A stretch of DNA of 7,328 nt. Source: Candidatus Neoflavobacterium equi. GTDB lineage: Bacteria > Bacteroidota > Bacteroidia > Flavobacteriales > Flavobacteriaceae. The stretch is taken from positions 1 through 7,328 of the forward strand of contig JAGHSS010000360.1 of NCBI GenBank assembly GCA_018065745.1. Reading direction: 5' to 3'. Of this stretch, positions 5,636 to 7,328 are shown piece after piece. Below the pieces are notes generated by a model. The model saw only the letters and a list, made by a program, of their open reading frames with translations, did not search any database and was not told the DNA's origin. The position numbers and the translations under genes are program-made. How positions within the stretch are numbered: position 1 is the stretch's first letter; each line of letters opens with the position of its first letter.

Positions 5636-7273
5636 TTACTGTTTACTGATTTTAAATACCTGTGTACTTTGGTCTTCATATTTGACCAAAACCTGATAGA
5701 TTCCCTTGGCGACAGGACTTAAATTCAGTGTTGGATTTTTCTGTTCCATCACGTGTTTTCCCAACATATCATAGACGTTAATGTTTATAATCTCTTTAGT
5801 GCTGTGAATGTTCAAGAGGTCTTTTGTAGGGTTTGGATATGCGTGTGAATTATTTTTTTTAGCCGCTGTGACTGAGGCTGTCTGTGCGGTGATGTTGATG
5901 GTGTAATCTTCCATTTGTCCAATAAACCAATTTTCAGGACAGGGTGCGTTCAAGAGTGGACCAAAAAAAGATTCTGGATGGTGTTGTGCACTGACCAAAC
6001 GCATTCTTGTTTCGCCTTCAAAGGCAGTTTCTGGAAGGGTGATTTGAGTCGTTGCAGATCCAAAAAATTCGTTGGTTGCCGTTCGGTCTTGATCTCTACT
6101 CAAGAATCCCAGGTCAAATGCTTCATTTTCGTCAAAGTTTTTGTTTTGATTCAAGTCAATGTACAAAACCACATGGGTGTCTTGATCTGCTGTAATTCCT
6201 TGAACCACCACATTTAACGGGGAACCTTTGGGAAGCGATATTACTTCTGAAGTGAAATTTTGATGAATGGTGTTGCTATTCAGGACGTGTATAGCACCAT
6301 TAATTTCTGTGTGATCGCTTTTGTTGAGAAACTCCTCAATTTGAAAACTCAATATGGGATTTACGGTACTTGTCGTTACAGCTTCAGCTCCACAATAGCC
6401 TTCAGGGTCCACAATTTCATCTAAAATAACTTTTACTGTAATCTCAAGAAAAATATCGGGATTGCTTACTGCTTCTCCTCTAATGACAGCCGTTCCATCT
6501 GCGACAGCATTTAAAAGGCCGCTGTTGTTGAGATTGACAAAGTTAAATCCACTAATTAACCTCCAAGTGATTCTTTGTGATGCTGCAGCCGGTAATATAT
6601 GACCTTGAAGTTGTATGTAGTCTTCTCTGTTGTTTAACAAAAGTACATTGTCTTCAAGCTCATTGTCCAGATGTATGGATACAGCCGGTGTTTCTTGTGT
6701 TTGTTCAATGACAACACTGTATTCTTCTACCTGTCCAGCTCTTAGGTTTTGGTCACAGGAGTTTGTGATACTGTTTGGAGCATTTGGATTGTCGTATGCC
6801 GCAGTATTGGTATTCTTGATGATGCGCAGGGTTGTTTGCCCAGCTATGGCATTGAAGGGGATGGTCAGATTTCCTGTTACGGTTTGGGCATAATAGGGGT
6901 TAGCCTCTTGGATCATGCCCAGGTAAATTCCCTCGTCTTCAGTAAAAGCTCCATCTTGATTATAATCCACATAAACCATCACATCACTTGGAAAGGTACT
7001 GGAAGGGCCCTTGACGCTGATTTGGTATGTTTCTCCTGTTTGAACAGTGGTTGAAAGGTGTCTGAAATCCTCAATGGTTGCCGTCGCTCCAGATAGTGCA
7101 GAGCTGGTATTGCTTATGGTGTTGAACTGCACTTCTGTAATCATATTGGCATCTGAATCATACTCATATTGAGGGTAACACGGAAATGTTGGTTGGTTGT
7201 TTTGGCTGTGTGATGCTTGTGTGAGCAGCACACATAAACTAGCAAAAGCTATTTTGTGTAATTGTTTTTTCAT
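5636..7273 (-). CDS. T9SS-secreted protein with two GEVED-type domains and an Ig-like domain
   Basis: The 545-residue protein has a Sec signal peptide (1-23, cleavage near SHS-Q). Two related domains follow at about 30-190 and 290-461. Each has an acidic loop (DYNQDGAFTEDE at 103-114; DLNQNKNFDENE at 373-384) and ends with a GEVEDY-like signature (GQVEEYSV at 180-187; GQMEDYTI at 452-459), as in GEVED domains. Each has one cysteine near either end (C32/C173 and C294/C445), so one disulfide per domain is plausible. Between them, about 195-283, lies a bacterial Ig-like (BIG2-type) domain with ITWRLISG and LLNAVADGTAVIRG. Residues 473-545 are a type A T9SS sorting domain: YPNPTKDLLNI, NVYDMLGK, KGIYQVLV and a final FKISKQ. 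It should cross the outer membrane through the Por machinery and be released or anchored at the surface. No catalytic domain is seen; adhesion or binding is a guess. Confidence 0.92.
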   Translation of the reverse strand: MKKQLHKIAFASLCVLLTQASHSQNNQPTFPCYPQYEYDSDANMITEVQFNTISNTSSALSGATATIEDFRHLSTTVQTGETYQISVKGPSSTFPSDVMVYVDYNQDGAFTEDEGIYLGMIQEANPYYAQTVTGNLTIPFNAIAGQTTLRIIKNTNTAAYDNPNAPNSITNSCDQNLRAGQVEEYSVVIEQTQETPAVSIHLDNELEDNVLLLNNREDYIQLQGHILPAAASQRITWRLISGFNFVNLNNSGLLNAVADGTAVIRGEAVSNPDIFLEITVKVILDEIVDPEGYCGAEAVTTSTVNPILSFQIEEFLNKSDHTEINGAIHVLNSNTIHQNFTSEVISLPKGSPLNVVVQGITADQDTHVVLYIDLNQNKNFDENEAFDLGFLSRDQDRTATNEFFGSATTQITLPETAFEGETRMRLVSAQHHPESFFGPLLNAPCPENWFIGQMEDYTINITAQTASVTAAKKNNSHAYPNPTKDLLNIHSTKEIININVYDMLGKHVMEQKNPTLNLSPVAKGIYQVLVKYEDQSTQVFKISKQ

Positions 7274-7328
7274 ATATTGGAATGTATTAATAGTTGTGGC
7301 TTAAAAGATTAGCGTAAATATATTAAAT

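Noticed and set aside
6749..7054. Plus-strand open frames opposite the T9SS-secreted protein gene
   Set aside because: The minus-strand protein has a signal peptide, clear domains and a sorting domain across this stretch; the opposite frames have none.
7274..7328. Promoter for the T9SS-secreted protein gene
   Set aside because: AATCTTTT (minus strand, near 7303-7310) only loosely resembles TAnnTTTG and no -33 box can be assigned with confidence before the window ends.

Overview
The window looks like an ordinary chromosomal segment of a Bacteroidota bacterium, most likely class Flavobacteriia. Four things support this: the rplM-rpsI pair with the Bacteroidota forms of L13 and S9; a Bacteroidota-type promoter (TTTG, 19 bp, TACTTTTG) before rplM; A/T-rich leaders without Shine-Dalgarno sequences; and a secreted protein ending in a type IX secretion (T9SS/Por) sorting domain. 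All five genes lie on the minus strand, so transcription runs from high to low coordinates. No stretch over 300 bases lacks a gene.

Layout in the direction of transcription. (1) 7273-5636: a secreted protein with a signal peptide, two GEVED-type domains around a bacterial Ig-like domain, and a C-terminal T9SS sorting domain. It is followed by a hairpin plus nine-T terminator. (2) 5526-2710: full-length DNA polymerase I (polA) with 5' nuclease, proofreading and polymerase sites all intact, followed by a strong intrinsic terminator. (3) 2485-1166: an exported serine hydrolase of the beta-lactamase/penicillin-binding-protein fold. Its probable 5' leader holds a 122-bp element of nested inverted repeats. 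(4) 982-527 and 527-141: rplM (GTG start) and rpsI, overlapping by one base as TAATG and driven by a textbook promoter. (5) 140-1: a non-coding tail, probably the leader of rpsB, which normally follows rpsI but would begin outside the window. It holds several short inverted repeats that suggest a structured RNA.

The genes do not form one system. L13 and S9 are co-expressed ribosomal proteins. PolA is a housekeeping DNA repair and replication enzyme. The serine hydrolase and the T9SS cargo are separate single-gene units. I see no defence system, mobile element with a transposase, CRISPR array, prophage or tRNA. The observations most worth a second look are the composite palindromic element at 2506-2627, the structured RNA candidate before rpsB, a clamp-binding-like motif in the PolA linker, and two junctions where the T-tract of an upstream terminator falls exactly at the -33 position of the next promoter.
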